DNA from: Mucilaginibacter hurinus
GTDB lineage: Bacteria > Bacteroidota > Bacteroidia > Sphingobacteriales > Sphingobacteriaceae
DNA: 64,000 nucleotides
NCBI RefSeq assembly: GCF_003324525.1
Contig: NZ_QGDC01000007.1
Location: 124,001-188,000 of the forward strand
Reading direction: 5' to 3'
A program made the translations under genes and the position numbers. Under the pieces are notes generated by a model, which was not told where the DNA came from, made no database searches, and saw only the letters and a list, made by a program, of their open reading frames with translations. Positions 36,431-45,685 of the stretch are shown here, piece after piece (within the stretch, counting starts at the first letter, position 1; each line of letters starts with the position of its first letter).

Positions 36431-38023
36431 TCAATCTACATTATCGTGCAAAAAGGAATTGTTATTCCTTATCTCGGTTTTTCCTTCATCATCAGGTAAA
36501 AGAGAAAAGCGTGACACCTGGCTTTCGTCAGATGCCGGTGTTTGCTGTAAAGCAATTTCCTTGCGTTTGTAGGCAGGTACATTTTCCATTTCCTGCAAGT
36601 TGCCTGAGCGCATCTTCATGCTGAGGTCTTTCAAGCGCATGATGCGCTCACGCGAAATGCGTAACTGCTCCTCCATTGATGCTTCAGTTTTGTGGTCGTC
36701 AGCACCAACAACTGGTTCCGGTTCCGGCTCTGGCTCTGGCTCGATGGCCACCTGGTTAAATTGAGTTTCTTCAGATAGCTTGAAAGTAAAGCCTGCTTCG
36801 TCAGCCTCTGTATCAGCAACCTGCTCAGGCTCTTCAGGCGTAAGATTGTATTTTACCACACCCTGCGGCTCGTCAGACGCGGAACGCGCGAAAAGGTCAA
36901 ACAATCCTGTCTGTTTAGGCTCTTCCTTTTCCTTCATATAAGGCACCGCAACATCCGTTGCTTTAACCGGGGTTATAAATTCGTTTACCGGTTTTGCAAC
37001 AGGTTCGTTTTCAGGTATCAGCATAGATACTATCTTTTTACTGCTGTTTTCCTTCTCGCGCTCGTCTTTGGTTTGGAAACCGGTAGCTATAATTGTTACT
37101 GATAATTTATCGCCCAGGTTCTCGTCGCTGCAATTACCCCATATCAGGTCGGCTGCCAGTCCGGCTTCTTCCTGTATGTAATCAGTAATAATGCTTACTT
37201 CGTCCATGGTAACTTCTTTGTCGCCAGAGCTGATGTTAAGCAAGATGTAACGTGCACCTTCTATTTCATTATCTTTTAGCAGTGGCGATGCCAGCGCACC
37301 TTCAACTGCTTTTAACGCACGGTTTTCGCCTTCGGCAGATGAGCTTCCCATTATGGATACGCCGCTGTCTTTCATAACAGTGCGCACATCTTTAAAGTCC
37401 ACATTGATATAACCGGGCAGCGTGATAATTTCGGCTATACCTTTTGCAGCTGTAGTTAAAATATTATCAGCCTGCGCAAATGCCGAACTCATGGTGAGGT
37501 TGCCGAATATCTGGCGTAACCTGTCGTTAGATATCACCAGGTATGAGTCCACATATTTTTTCAATTCCTCCAAACCTTCCTCGGCCTGCATTTTACGGCG
37601 CTTGCCTTCGAAGGAGAAGGGAGTGGTAATAATGCCTACGGTCAGTATATCAAGCTCGCGTGCGGCTTTAGCTATAATAGGGCTTGCGCCAGTGCCCGTG
37701 CCGCCGCCCATACCCGCCGTTATAAACAGCATCTTGGTGTTTGGGCCAAGCATTTGTTTAATATCGTCAATATTTTCGATAGCAGAGTTTTTGCCAACTT
37801 CAGGTATTGAACCAGCGCCCATACCTTCAGTTAAACTGGCACCTAACTGAACTTTGTTAGGTATAGGGCTTAACTCCAACGCCTGTGCATCGGTGTTGCA
37901 AATTATAAAGTCGACACCGGTGATGCCTTGCCTGTACATGTGGTTCACCGCGTTGCCACCACCACCGCCAACACCAATTACTTTAATGATGGACGATTTT
38001 TCTTTTAACATCTCAAACTGCAT
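36431..38023 (-). CDS. ftsZ: Cell division protein FtsZ (long Bacteroidota form)
   Basis: 530 residues, about 150 longer than E. coli FtsZ. Tubulin-like GTPase forming the Z ring. GTP-binding motifs: IKVIGVGGGGGNAVNHM near the start, GMGGGTGTGASPI (tubulin signature) and NVDFKDVRTVM with the T7 catalytic aspartates. After about residue 320 comes a variable linker with an EPEPEPEPEP run, then helix QLRISRERIMRLKDLSM and the phylum-type NVPAYKRKEIAL motif, ending SRFSLLPDDEGK.... The tail probably binds membrane anchors such as FtsA. The gap to ftsA (126 bp) contains an inverted pair of DnaA-box-like 9-mers. An AAAGGA lies upstream of the ATG. Confidence 0.97.
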   Translation of the reverse strand: MQFEMLKEKSSIIKVIGVGGGGGNAVNHMYRQGITGVDFIICNTDAQALELSPIPNKVQLGASLTEGMGAGSIPEVGKNSAIENIDDIKQMLGPNTKMLFITAGMGGGTGTGASPIIAKAARELDILTVGIITTPFSFEGKRRKMQAEEGLEELKKYVDSYLVISNDRLRQIFGNLTMSSAFAQADNILTTAAKGIAEIITLPGYINVDFKDVRTVMKDSGVSIMGSSSAEGENRALKAVEGALASPLLKDNEIEGARYILLNISSGDKEVTMDEVSIITDYIQEEAGLAADLIWGNCSDENLGDKLSVTIIATGFQTKDEREKENSSKKIVSMLIPENEPVAKPVNEFITPVKATDVAVPYMKEKEEPKQTGLFDLFARSASDEPQGVVKYNLTPEEPEQVADTEADEAGFTFKLSEETQFNQVAIEPEPEPEPEPVVGADDHKTEASMEEQLRISRERIMRLKDLSMKMRSGNLQEMENVPAYKRKEIALQQTPASDESQVSRFSLLPDDEGKTEIRNNNSFLHDNVD

Positions 38024-38102
38024 ATCCTTTGTTTTCAGTGTAATATGATTTGACGATCAGTTACAATTCTCTAACGTAATATTAGCGCATTTTCAACAAT
38101 GT

Positions 38103-38131
38103 TTTTCCACAATTGTCAACATTGTGGAAAA
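38103..38131. promoter_or_regulatory. Inverted pair of DnaA-box-like 9-mers between ftsA and ftsZ
   Basis: TTTTCCACA (38103-38111) and its exact complement TGTGGAAAA (38123-38131), separated by 11 bp. TTTTCCACA fits the relaxed DnaA-box TTWTNCACA. As RNA the pair also forms an 11-bp hairpin (TTTTCCACAAT/ATTGTGGAAAA). Either DnaA control of ftsZ or an RNA structure is possible. Confidence 0.45.
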
Positions 38132-38149
38132 GTTGTAATTTGTGAATAA

Positions 38150-39496
38150 TTACTTCAAAAAGTCCTCGTCAGTTATATCGTCTTTTATAAACTTTTTACC
38201 GCTCTCTAATATTTTAGTTAACAAGCCAAACTTTTTTTCTTCGGCAAATTTTGTTTTCTCAGGTTTGGTTTCAGCTGTAGCCGGGATGGATACGTTGTTG
38301 TATTCCATTTTTTGTATGCCCTTTATCAAAAGGCCTATACCTGTAGCAAATGTGGGGCTTTGCAGCTCCTCGTAAATACCTTTAGGCAGTACTTCGTTTT
38401 TAGCAAGATGCTCATTAGGATAACCCACACGGCAATCAAGCCCGGTAACATACTCAACCAATTGCGGTAAATGTTTTAATTGCGCGCCGCCGCCGGTTAT
38501 TACTATGCCTGCTATAAGTTTTTTCTCATAGCCCGATGATTTTATCTCATAGTATACATGCTCAACAATCTCTTCCATGCGGGCTTGTATTACATAAGCC
38601 AGGTTTTTAACGGATATCTCTTTCGGTTCGCGACCGCGCAAACCTGGTACGCACACTATTTCGTTCTCTTTATTCTCATCAGCCAATGCCGAACCAAAGC
38701 GTACCTTAAGCTGTTCGGCAATGTTACGCATCACAGAGCAGCCTTCGCGTATGTCTTCGGTAATGCTATTGCCGCCAAATGGAATAACGGCTGTATGCCT
38801 AATAATGCCCTCCTGGAATATAGCCACGTCAGTTGTGCCACCGCCAATGTCAACCAATACAACACCTGCCTCTTTTTCTTCGTCGCTCAAAACCGACTCT
38901 GACGAAGCAAGCGGCTCAAGTATAAGTTCCTGGCTTTCAAGCTGTGCTTTATTTACGCATTTAACAATGTTTTTAATGGCGGTAACCTGGCCAGATATAA
39001 TATGGAAGTTGGCTTCGAGCCGTACACCAGCCATACCAATCGGGTCTTTAACGCCGGGTTCATTATCAACCGTAAACTCCTGTGGCAGCACATGGATGAT
39101 CTCCTCACCCGGAGGCATTACCAGGTTGTACATATCCTCTATAAGCTTATCAATATCCTTGCGTGATATTTCGGTTTGCAGGTCGCGTCGTGTTATCAGT
39201 CCCCGGTGCTGCAGGCTTTTAATATGCTGACCAGCAATGCCAACATTTACCACGCGTATTTCAACGTTTGACTGCGTGCCGGCCACATCAACTGCCTGGG
39301 TTATGCCCTGCACGGTTTTATCAATATTGGATACCATACCGCGGGTAACACCTGCCGACTCGGCTTTACCAATACCTAATACCTCAATTTTACCGTTTTT
39401 GCTGCGGCGGCCAACAATGGCGCATATTTTCGTAGTTCCAATATCCAATCCCACTACGATCGGCGAACTTTTTTCCTGAGATAAACCTTTGTCCAT
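38150..39496 (-). CDS. ftsA: Cell division protein FtsA
   Basis: 448 residues. Actin-like ATPase that tethers FtsZ to the membrane. VVGLDIGTTKICAIVG (phosphate 1), LVDIGGGTTDVAIFQEG (phosphate 2) and GIVITGGGAQLKHLPQL (adenosine motif) are clear, with the SHS2 insertion domain between. The C-terminal FGLLTKILESGKKFIKDDI helix is amphipathic, as for membrane attachment. One base downstream of ftsQ; precedes ftsZ by 126 bp. Confidence 0.97.
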   Translation of the reverse strand: MDKGLSQEKSSPIVVGLDIGTTKICAIVGRRSKNGKIEVLGIGKAESAGVTRGMVSNIDKTVQGITQAVDVAGTQSNVEIRVVNVGIAGQHIKSLQHRGLITRRDLQTEISRKDIDKLIEDMYNLVMPPGEEIIHVLPQEFTVDNEPGVKDPIGMAGVRLEANFHIISGQVTAIKNIVKCVNKAQLESQELILEPLASSESVLSDEEKEAGVVLVDIGGGTTDVAIFQEGIIRHTAVIPFGGNSITEDIREGCSVMRNIAEQLKVRFGSALADENKENEIVCVPGLRGREPKEISVKNLAYVIQARMEEIVEHVYYEIKSSGYEKKLIAGIVITGGGAQLKHLPQLVEYVTGLDCRVGYPNEHLAKNEVLPKGIYEELQSPTFATGIGLLIKGIQKMEYNNVSIPATAETKPEKTKFAEEKKFGLLTKILESGKKFIKDDITDEDFLK

Positions 39497-39497
39497 T

Positions 39498-40394
39498 TTA
39501 GTGTTGTTTTATTTGAGATGAGTCGTTCTTTATTGCTGATATTATTGTCGAATCTATAATAGATGTAATCGTTTTGGTTTTTGCTGTATCTGCTTTCACC
39601 GTTGCTATACGCAGTGTACTGTCGCCCTTTACCCCAATAACCTGATTGGTGAATTTTATATTGATCATTTTATAAGTGTTCCAGCCAACTTTAGGCAGGG
39701 CCTGTTTATAAAATGCCAGCAGGTTACCAAATTTCACCTCCAGCGAGTCTGAATTGCCTAACAATATGCGCTGACTGCCCACCCGGGGTATTAACTCTAT
39801 CTCGTGATTTTTGTTGACATAAATTTGAGCCACTTGCGCATCCCATAACGAGTCTTTGCGGATAAAGTCGGCAGTTTTGTATAGCGACAGCGCCAATTTA
39901 GTGTGCAGCGTATCTACACGATTTGCAAAAAGTTCATCAATGTAACCATTGGCGGCCAGTACCCTCGCGGTAAAATTGTTTGAAAGCGGGATTTTGAGCC
40001 CGTGCTGATCAACATAAAAGTCCTGGTCAAAACGGTTCATTACTCTTAATATGGGCACGCGCTGGCTTATCTCAACTTTTATAAGCCCATTCATTTCAAT
40101 ATAAACTTTGGCAAACTCTACAAAGGGGTTTGCCTTTAATTTGTTTTCAAGCTCATGAATGTTAATATTTTCCAGTTTGCGTCCTACCAATGTATGGCTG
40201 CTCATCTGCAAAATATTATCTACTTCCTGCTGATCAATAAAATATTGATTACCGGGTATGTACACCTTTACGCCGGTGCAAACCACTCCGGCTTTTTTTA
40301 TCTCTATAAAACTCATGAGCGCAATGAGTCCACCCAGGCAAATAACCCAGGCAAAAACCCTAAATATGCCGCCCCACACGCTTTTACGAGACAT
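39498..40394 (-). CDS. ftsQ: Cell division protein FtsQ/DivIB-like
   Basis: 298 residues. A short cytoplasmic start MSRKSVWGGIFRV, one membrane helix (FAWVICLGGLIALMSFIEI), then a POTRA-like domain (VYIPGNQYFIDQQEVDNILQ...LKANPFVEFAKVYIEMNGLIKVEISQRVPILR) and a beta-rich periplasmic region. It bridges early and late divisome proteins. The C-terminal tail is rich in Thr/Ile/Lys and variable. Its first 11 bases overlap the end of murC, and its stop is one base from the ftsA start, so the three are co-translated. Confidence 0.92.
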   Translation of the reverse strand: MSRKSVWGGIFRVFAWVICLGGLIALMSFIEIKKAGVVCTGVKVYIPGNQYFIDQQEVDNILQMSSHTLVGRKLENINIHELENKLKANPFVEFAKVYIEMNGLIKVEISQRVPILRVMNRFDQDFYVDQHGLKIPLSNNFTARVLAANGYIDELFANRVDTLHTKLALSLYKTADFIRKDSLWDAQVAQIYVNKNHEIELIPRVGSQRILLGNSDSLEVKFGNLLAFYKQALPKVGWNTYKMINIKFTNQVIGVKGDSTLRIATVKADTAKTKTITSIIDSTIISAIKNDSSQIKQH

Positions 40395-41742
40395 TTTCTA
40401 ATACTTTTTTTAAAGGTTGAACCAACTGATCTATATCTCCTGCACCTACAGTTAAAAGTAATTCAGGTTTCTCAGATTCTACAATGTCAATAGCTTCTTC
40501 TTTTCCACATTTACGTTTATTCCACATTTTCATCTTGCTGAGTACCAGCTCGGCATCCACGCCTTGTATAGGCAACTCGCGGGCAGGATATATGTCAAGC
40601 ATCAGCAGTTCATCGCTCATATCAAGTACCTCGGCAAAGCCATCTGCAAAGTCGCGGGTACGTGTAAACAGATGCGGCTGAAATATAGTGGTAAGCTTTT
40701 TGTCAGGATACAGCTTTTTTACTGATGAAATAGTCGCCCGTAACTCTTCGGGATGATGAGCGTAGTCGTCAATAAAAACGTGCTTCTCATTTTTTACGAT
40801 ATATTCAAAGCGTCGTTTTACACCGGCAAATGAACCGAGGGCGCTTTTTATGTCATCAGGATTTACGCCGAGGCGCAAGGATACTTCAATAGCGGCTACC
40901 GCATTTTCTACATTATGCATTCCCGCTATTCCGAGCAAAATGTCACTGATGGTTACTTGTCCGTTACTGAAATCAAAATAATAGTTGCCGTTATCTATCC
41001 GTACATTTTTGGCTGCCGAACCTGCCTCGGTATTTACGCCATAGGTGTGTCCCCCATTCAGCGGCAGGCCCTGCTTGCGAATAAGCACTCCGCCCGGTTT
41101 TATCTGGCCCGCAAACAGGTTAAAAGATTCAGTTAAATGCGAATGGTCGCCATATATATCAAGATGATCGGCATCCATCGAAGTAATAACCGCGATATCG
41201 GGATGCAATGTCAGGAACGAGCGATCATATTCATCAGCTTCTACAACTACAATGTTGTTGTTGCCTATCAGTACGTTGGTGCCGTAATTTGTGGAGATAC
41301 CGCCTAAAAATGCCGAGCAATCTTTACCCGAGTCTTTTAAGATATGCGTGATGAGGCATGATGTTGTGGTTTTACCATGTGTGCCGGCCACCGCTACTGC
41401 ATACATGCTCTGGCTGATAATGCCTAACACCTGCGAACGTTTATGCAACCGGAATCCTTTGCGAATAAAAAAGTTTAATATTTTAGAATCTTTAGGTATA
41501 GCAGGAGTGTAAATAATTAACGTATCCTCGTCGGGCGTGGTGAAGCTCATGGGTATATTAGCTTCAGTGTCATCAAATACAATGCACATACCCTCATTGA
41601 GCAAATCGCTCGTTAAATCGGTTTGCGTTTTATCATAACCGCAAACAACACAACCCAGTTTGTGGAAATAACGGGCAAGGCCGCTCATGCCTATGCCACC
41701 TATCCCTACCAGGTAAACGCGTTGTATGTTATTTAGCTCCAT
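40384..41742 (-). CDS. murC: UDP-N-acetylmuramate--L-alanine ligase
   Basis: 452 residues. Adds the first peptide residue, L-Ala, to UDP-MurNAc. The N-terminal Rossmann domain starts RVYLVGIGGIGMSGLARYF; the ATP loop is VAGTHGKTTTSCLITHIL, then VEADEYDRSFL, HLDIYGDH and a C-terminal domain with FIDDYAHHPEELRATI and FQPHLFTRTRDF (substrate contacts). Standard Mur-ligase length. In the dcw order it follows murG across a 115-bp gap with a G-rich hairpin. Confidence 0.97.
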   Translation of the reverse strand: MELNNIQRVYLVGIGGIGMSGLARYFHKLGCVVCGYDKTQTDLTSDLLNEGMCIVFDDTEANIPMSFTTPDEDTLIIYTPAIPKDSKILNFFIRKGFRLHKRSQVLGIISQSMYAVAVAGTHGKTTTSCLITHILKDSGKDCSAFLGGISTNYGTNVLIGNNNIVVVEADEYDRSFLTLHPDIAVITSMDADHLDIYGDHSHLTESFNLFAGQIKPGGVLIRKQGLPLNGGHTYGVNTEAGSAAKNVRIDNGNYYFDFSNGQVTISDILLGIAGMHNVENAVAAIEVSLRLGVNPDDIKSALGSFAGVKRRFEYIVKNEKHVFIDDYAHHPEELRATISSVKKLYPDKKLTTIFQPHLFTRTRDFADGFAEVLDMSDELLMLDIYPARELPIQGVDAELVLSKMKMWNKRKCGKEEAIDIVESEKPELLLTVGAGDIDQLVQPLKKVLENVS

Positions 41743-41825
41743 CCTTTATCTTTTGATGTTTCCGAACTTACCGGTTACATCGGTACTATATTTAATCAGC
41801 GAGGTTGCCCACAACCAAAACTTTA

Positions 41826-41853
41826 AAAGGCCCCCCTTTTGGGAAGGGGGCCT
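41826..41853 (-). terminator. G-rich hairpin between murG and murC
   Basis: AGGCCCCCTT-CCCAAA-AGGGGGGCCTTTTA on the minus strand: a 10-bp stem followed by TTTT. It is inside the dcw cluster and could partly terminate or act as a repeat-derived spacer. Confidence 0.55.
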
Positions 41854-41857
41854 AAGA

Positions 41858-42961
41858 TTAATTGTTAATTGTTATTTGGGTAACTTCTTTAGCAATAACC
41901 TCATCAGCATCAGGCATAGCCAGCTTACTAATGTTGTTGCTTAATATCTTTTGTTTGTCTTTATCGTTTAATAACTCAAGTGTTTTGTCAACCAGTTTGG
42001 TTGCGGCATCCCTGTCCGCCACAAATTTTGCCGCGTTTTCCTGTACCAGCGCCAGGGCGTTTTTGGTTTGGTGATCTTCAGCCACATTAGGCGAAGGCAC
42101 CAGGATAACCGGTTTTTTTACTACACACAGCTCAGCAATGGTGCCGGCGCCCGCACGTGATATAATAACGTCGGCAGCCGCATAGGCCAGGTCCATGCGG
42201 TTTAAAAATTCTTTTATTTTAATGTTAGGATGATAGTCAAGCCCCACTTGCTCAATTATCCCGTTGTAATAGTACTTGCCGGTTTGCCAAATTACCTGCA
42301 CATCATTGGCCACAAATTTTTCAAGCCCGGCCTGTATGCTCGTGTTCAACGTGCGTGCACCAAGGCTTCCGCCTAATATCAATACGGTTTTTTTATGCGG
42401 CGAAAGGTTAAATAGCTCCAGCGCCTGTATATGTTTGCCCGCTATCGCTACTGACTCCTTACGGATAGGATTTCCAGTTTTAATAATCCGTTCTGCCGGG
42501 AAAAATTTTTCCATCCCGTCAAACGCCACGCATATCTTTTTTGCCTTTTTACCCAGCCACTTGTTAGTTATACCAGCATAGGAGTTTTGTTCTTGAATCA
42601 AAGTCGGTATGCCTTTTAGTGATGCCGCATATAACAAAGGGCCCGAGGCATAACCACCCACGCCGACAGCTGCATCCGGCTTAAAATCTTTTATAATTTT
42701 TAGCGCTGCACGCACACTGCTTAATAGCTTAACAGGGAACATCAGGTTTTTTAAAATGGAGCCGCGTTGTAAGCCCTGGATATTGAGGCCTTTTATACGG
42801 TAGCCTGCTGCCGGAACTTTTTCCATTTCCATGCGTCCGTTTGCGCCAACAAACAATATCTCGGTAGCCGGGTCTATTTTTTTTAACGCATTGGCTATAG
42901 CAATAGCGGGGAAGATGTGTCCTCCTGTACCGCCGCCGCTTATAATTATTCTTTTTGCCAT
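41858..42961 (-). CDS. murG: Undecaprenyldiphospho-muramoylpentapeptide beta-N-acetylglucosaminyltransferase
   Basis: 367 residues. Transfers GlcNAc to lipid I, giving lipid II, at the inner membrane face. GT-B fold: N-terminal loop IISGGGTGGHIFPAIAIANAL, GVGGYASGPLLYAA, QEQNSYAGITNKWLG, and the C-terminal donor-binding loop ILGGSLGARTLN, with SRAGAGTIAELCVVKKPVILVPSP containing the UDP-GlcNAc motif. Follows ftsW after 36 bp. Confidence 0.97.
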   Translation of the reverse strand: MAKRIIISGGGTGGHIFPAIAIANALKKIDPATEILFVGANGRMEMEKVPAAGYRIKGLNIQGLQRGSILKNLMFPVKLLSSVRAALKIIKDFKPDAAVGVGGYASGPLLYAASLKGIPTLIQEQNSYAGITNKWLGKKAKKICVAFDGMEKFFPAERIIKTGNPIRKESVAIAGKHIQALELFNLSPHKKTVLILGGSLGARTLNTSIQAGLEKFVANDVQVIWQTGKYYYNGIIEQVGLDYHPNIKIKEFLNRMDLAYAAADVIISRAGAGTIAELCVVKKPVILVPSPNVAEDHQTKNALALVQENAAKFVADRDAATKLVDKTLELLNDKDKQKILSNNISKLAMPDADEVIAKEVTQITINN

Positions 42962-42997
42962 TGCTGTTATCTATAAATACTATTTCTTAACCCGGTT

Positions 42998-44149
42998 TTA
43001 TGCGGCTACTTCCCTTATTTCGCCAATAACTACTTTTTTGGGCTCCTCAATGTCCCTGCTTACAGATAGGATGATCCCAAACGCCACACTGGTAAACAAT
43101 AGTGATGTGCCGCCCATGCTTACAAAGGGTAGGGGCACACCCGTTACCGGACCCAGGCCCACCGCTACTGCCATATTAGCAAATGCCTGTATAGTTAAAC
43201 TAAAACTAAGGCCTGCCGCCAATAGCGCACCGAAGGCTTTTGGCGCTTTGGTTACTATTTTGATGCATCGGTAAAGTAAAAAAAGATAGATCCCTACCAA
43301 TGTTACACCGCCCACCAGGCCATACTCTTCAATTATCGTTGCGTAAATGAAATCTGAATAAGGGTGTGGCAGGTAGTTACGCTCGGTGCTGTTGCCCGGG
43401 CCTTTCCCTAAAACCCCACCGCTTGCTATCGCAATTTTGGCATGATCACTCTGAAACGACTTATCCGGATCAGCTTTTTCCGGGTGCATGAAAGCCTCAA
43501 TACGCGAGTAGTATGTGGCACGGCGGGGGCCAAGCAGCATTACGCCTGCCAGCAGGATACCACAGCCAAGGCAAACCACCGCAATTTGCTTAATACTTAT
43601 ACGCCCTATTATTAATAGTAAAATACTTACACCAAATAACATCAGTGCGGTAGAAAGATTAGCCAGCGCAATTAAGATAAATACGGCGCATACCGAGCCC
43701 ATTATAGGTATAAATGAATTTTTAACGTCCTTAATATTTTCCTGTTTGCGCGAAAGGGTGCGGGCCAGATAGGTAATTAAAGCCAGTTTAGCCAAATCCG
43801 AGGTTTGAAAAGTTAAACCAGTGCCGGGGATGGCTATCCAGCGACTTGCATCATTCAGGTTATTACCAAACAATAGCGTATACAACAATAGGGGGATAGT
43901 CACTATCATCAACAACTTTGAAATACCCGAGTAATAGCGGTAATCCAACTTGTGTGAGATGTACATTAGCGCGATACCCGCAACAACCATAGCCAGGTGC
44001 TTTATCAAATATGATTCAGCTCCTGTGCCGTGTTTGTAGGCAATAGTACCGGTTGAAGAGTACACTGCCAGTAACGAAATAACAGACAGCACTATGACTA
44101 TAAGCCATATCCAGCGGTCGCCTTTGGTGTTACTAAGTATCGCGTTCAT
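42998..44149 (-). CDS. ftsW: Peptidoglycan polymerase FtsW (SEDS family)
   Basis: 383 residues with about ten membrane helices. Divisome SEDS glycosyltransferase polymerising lipid II, partner of FtsI (PBP3). Family signatures: LAVYSSTGTIAYK near the start, IPGTGLTFQTSDLAKLALI with the SEDS loop, HPYSDFIYATIIEEYGLVGGVTLV and VTGVPLPFVSMGGTSLLFTSV near the C-terminus. Preceded by a 14-bp direct repeat next to the start codon (44150-44177). Confidence 0.96.
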   Translation of the reverse strand: MNAILSNTKGDRWIWLIVIVLSVISLLAVYSSTGTIAYKHGTGAESYLIKHLAMVVAGIALMYISHKLDYRYYSGISKLLMIVTIPLLLYTLLFGNNLNDASRWIAIPGTGLTFQTSDLAKLALITYLARTLSRKQENIKDVKNSFIPIMGSVCAVFILIALANLSTALMLFGVSILLLIIGRISIKQIAVVCLGCGILLAGVMLLGPRRATYYSRIEAFMHPEKADPDKSFQSDHAKIAIASGGVLGKGPGNSTERNYLPHPYSDFIYATIIEEYGLVGGVTLVGIYLFLLYRCIKIVTKAPKAFGALLAAGLSFSLTIQAFANMAVAVGLGPVTGVPLPFVSMGGTSLLFTSVAFGIILSVSRDIEEPKKVVIGEIREVAA

Positions 44150-44187
44150 GTTCCGATTTAATTGTTCCGATTTAATTGTTGTGATTT
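44150..44187. repeat. 14-bp tandem repeat at the ftsW start
   Basis: GTTCCGATTTAATT occurs at 44150-44163 and again at 44164-44177, followed by a diverged GTTGTGATTTA. On the minus strand it occupies the ribosome-binding position directly before the ftsW ATG. Probably a recent short duplication. The rest of the gap holds the direct repeat GTCTATGGAC/GTCTGTGGAC near 44224-44248. Confidence 0.7.
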
Positions 44188-44251
44188 ATTTGCCCTATTA
44201 TTATATAAGTCATCGATTTTTCGTCTATGGACCATGGTCTGTGGACTTTTA

Positions 44252-45646
44252 CTACAGCTCCTTTACTGCGTCTTTAAACTGGTTGCCGCGGTCTTCGTAA
44301 TTTTTAAACAGATCAAAGCTTGCACAAGCCGGTGAAAGCAATACCGTATCGCCTTTAGCTGCAAGGTGAAAGGCAACTTGTGCCGCCTCCTGTGCCGAAA
44401 AGGTGTTTACTATTATCTCCACATCATCTTCAAAAGCGTCGTGTATGCGCTTGTTATCCCGGCCAAGGCACACGATAGCTTTAACTTTGTGCTTAACCAG
44501 TTCCTTTAGCATACTATAATCGTTGCCTTTGTCAACACCCCCAAGTATCAGTACAACATCGCTGGTCATACTCTCCAAAGCGTACCAGGTTGAGTTAACG
44601 TTGGTGGCTTTTGAGTCGTTAATAAAATTAATGCCTGATATGCGTGCAACAAATTCAAGCCGGTGCTCAATGTTTTTAAAGTTGCCCATGCTCTCCTTTA
44701 TCGATCCCTCACGTAACTCCAATACCCTGGCTACTATGCCAGAAGCCATTGAGTTATAAATGTTGTGCTTTCCCTGCAGGGCTAATTCAGTAATTGACAT
44801 TGTAAAATGTACTTGATTGGTTATGATGACAATATTGTCGTTTTCGAGATATGCTCCCGGCTGTAGTTTTTTTTTTATCGAGAACGGAAGGGTTTGTGCC
44901 GCAACAGCACGTTCCTGCATCCCTTTGGTTATCTCTTCATCGTCTGCACAGTAAATAAAATAGTCTGCCGCGGTTTGATTTTGAGTTATCCTGAATTTCG
45001 ATGCCGCGTAGTTTTCAAATTTGTATTCGTAACGGTCTAAATGGTCAGGTGTAATATTTAACAGCACAGCTATATCTGCCTTAAAAGCGTACATGTCATC
45101 AAGCATATAACTGCTTAATTCCAGTACATAGTACTCAAATTGCTGTGTTGCTACCTGATAGGCAAAGCTATTACCTATATTACCGGCAAGGCCCACATTC
45201 AGTCCCGCGTTTTTCAACAGGTGATAAGTAAGGCTGCTGGTGGTAGTTTTGCCGTTTGATCCTGTTATACATATCATTTTAGCAGTAGTATAACGGCCAG
45301 CAAATTCAATTTCGGATATAACCGGTATTCCGGCATCTTTTATCTTTCTTATAATAGGTGCCTTGCCAGGTATCCCCGGACTTTTTACCACTTCTGCCGC
45401 CTTTAAAATCTCGTCTTCACTATGTTGTTTTTCCTCATAGCGGATATTCCAGCTTTGCAGCAGTTGTTTATACTTATCAGCTATTTCCCCTGAATCCGAT
45501 ACAAAAACATCATACCCCTGCTGCTGCGCAAGGTATGCCGTACCCGCACCACTTTCACCGGCGCCAAGTACAACAAACCTCATACGCCGGCCGTTACCCG
45601 GAAGGGTTGGGGCGTGATCAGTCTGTATGTTTTTGTTGGTATTCAT
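44252..45646 (-). CDS. murD: UDP-N-acetylmuramoylalanine--D-glutamate ligase
   Basis: 464 residues. Adds D-Glu to UDP-MurNAc-L-Ala. Rossmann start RFVVLGAGESGAGTAYLAQQ, ATP loop ICITGSNGKTTTSSLTYHLL, LELSSYMLDD, LNITPDHLDRYE, then EHRLEFVARISGINFINDSKATN and LSPACASFDLFKNYEDRG, the diagnostic C-terminal MurD motif. Gap of 39 bp from mraY, 102 bp to ftsW. Confidence 0.97.
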   Translation of the reverse strand: MNTNKNIQTDHAPTLPGNGRRMRFVVLGAGESGAGTAYLAQQQGYDVFVSDSGEIADKYKQLLQSWNIRYEEKQHSEDEILKAAEVVKSPGIPGKAPIIRKIKDAGIPVISEIEFAGRYTTAKMICITGSNGKTTTSSLTYHLLKNAGLNVGLAGNIGNSFAYQVATQQFEYYVLELSSYMLDDMYAFKADIAVLLNITPDHLDRYEYKFENYAASKFRITQNQTAADYFIYCADDEEITKGMQERAVAAQTLPFSIKKKLQPGAYLENDNIVIITNQVHFTMSITELALQGKHNIYNSMASGIVARVLELREGSIKESMGNFKNIEHRLEFVARISGINFINDSKATNVNSTWYALESMTSDVVLILGGVDKGNDYSMLKELVKHKVKAIVCLGRDNKRIHDAFEDDVEIIVNTFSAQEAAQVAFHLAAKGDTVLLSPACASFDLFKNYEDRGNQFKDAVKEL

Positions 45647-45685
45647 TATTTATATTTTGTCTGTTACCCATTAAGGGGGCTTATC

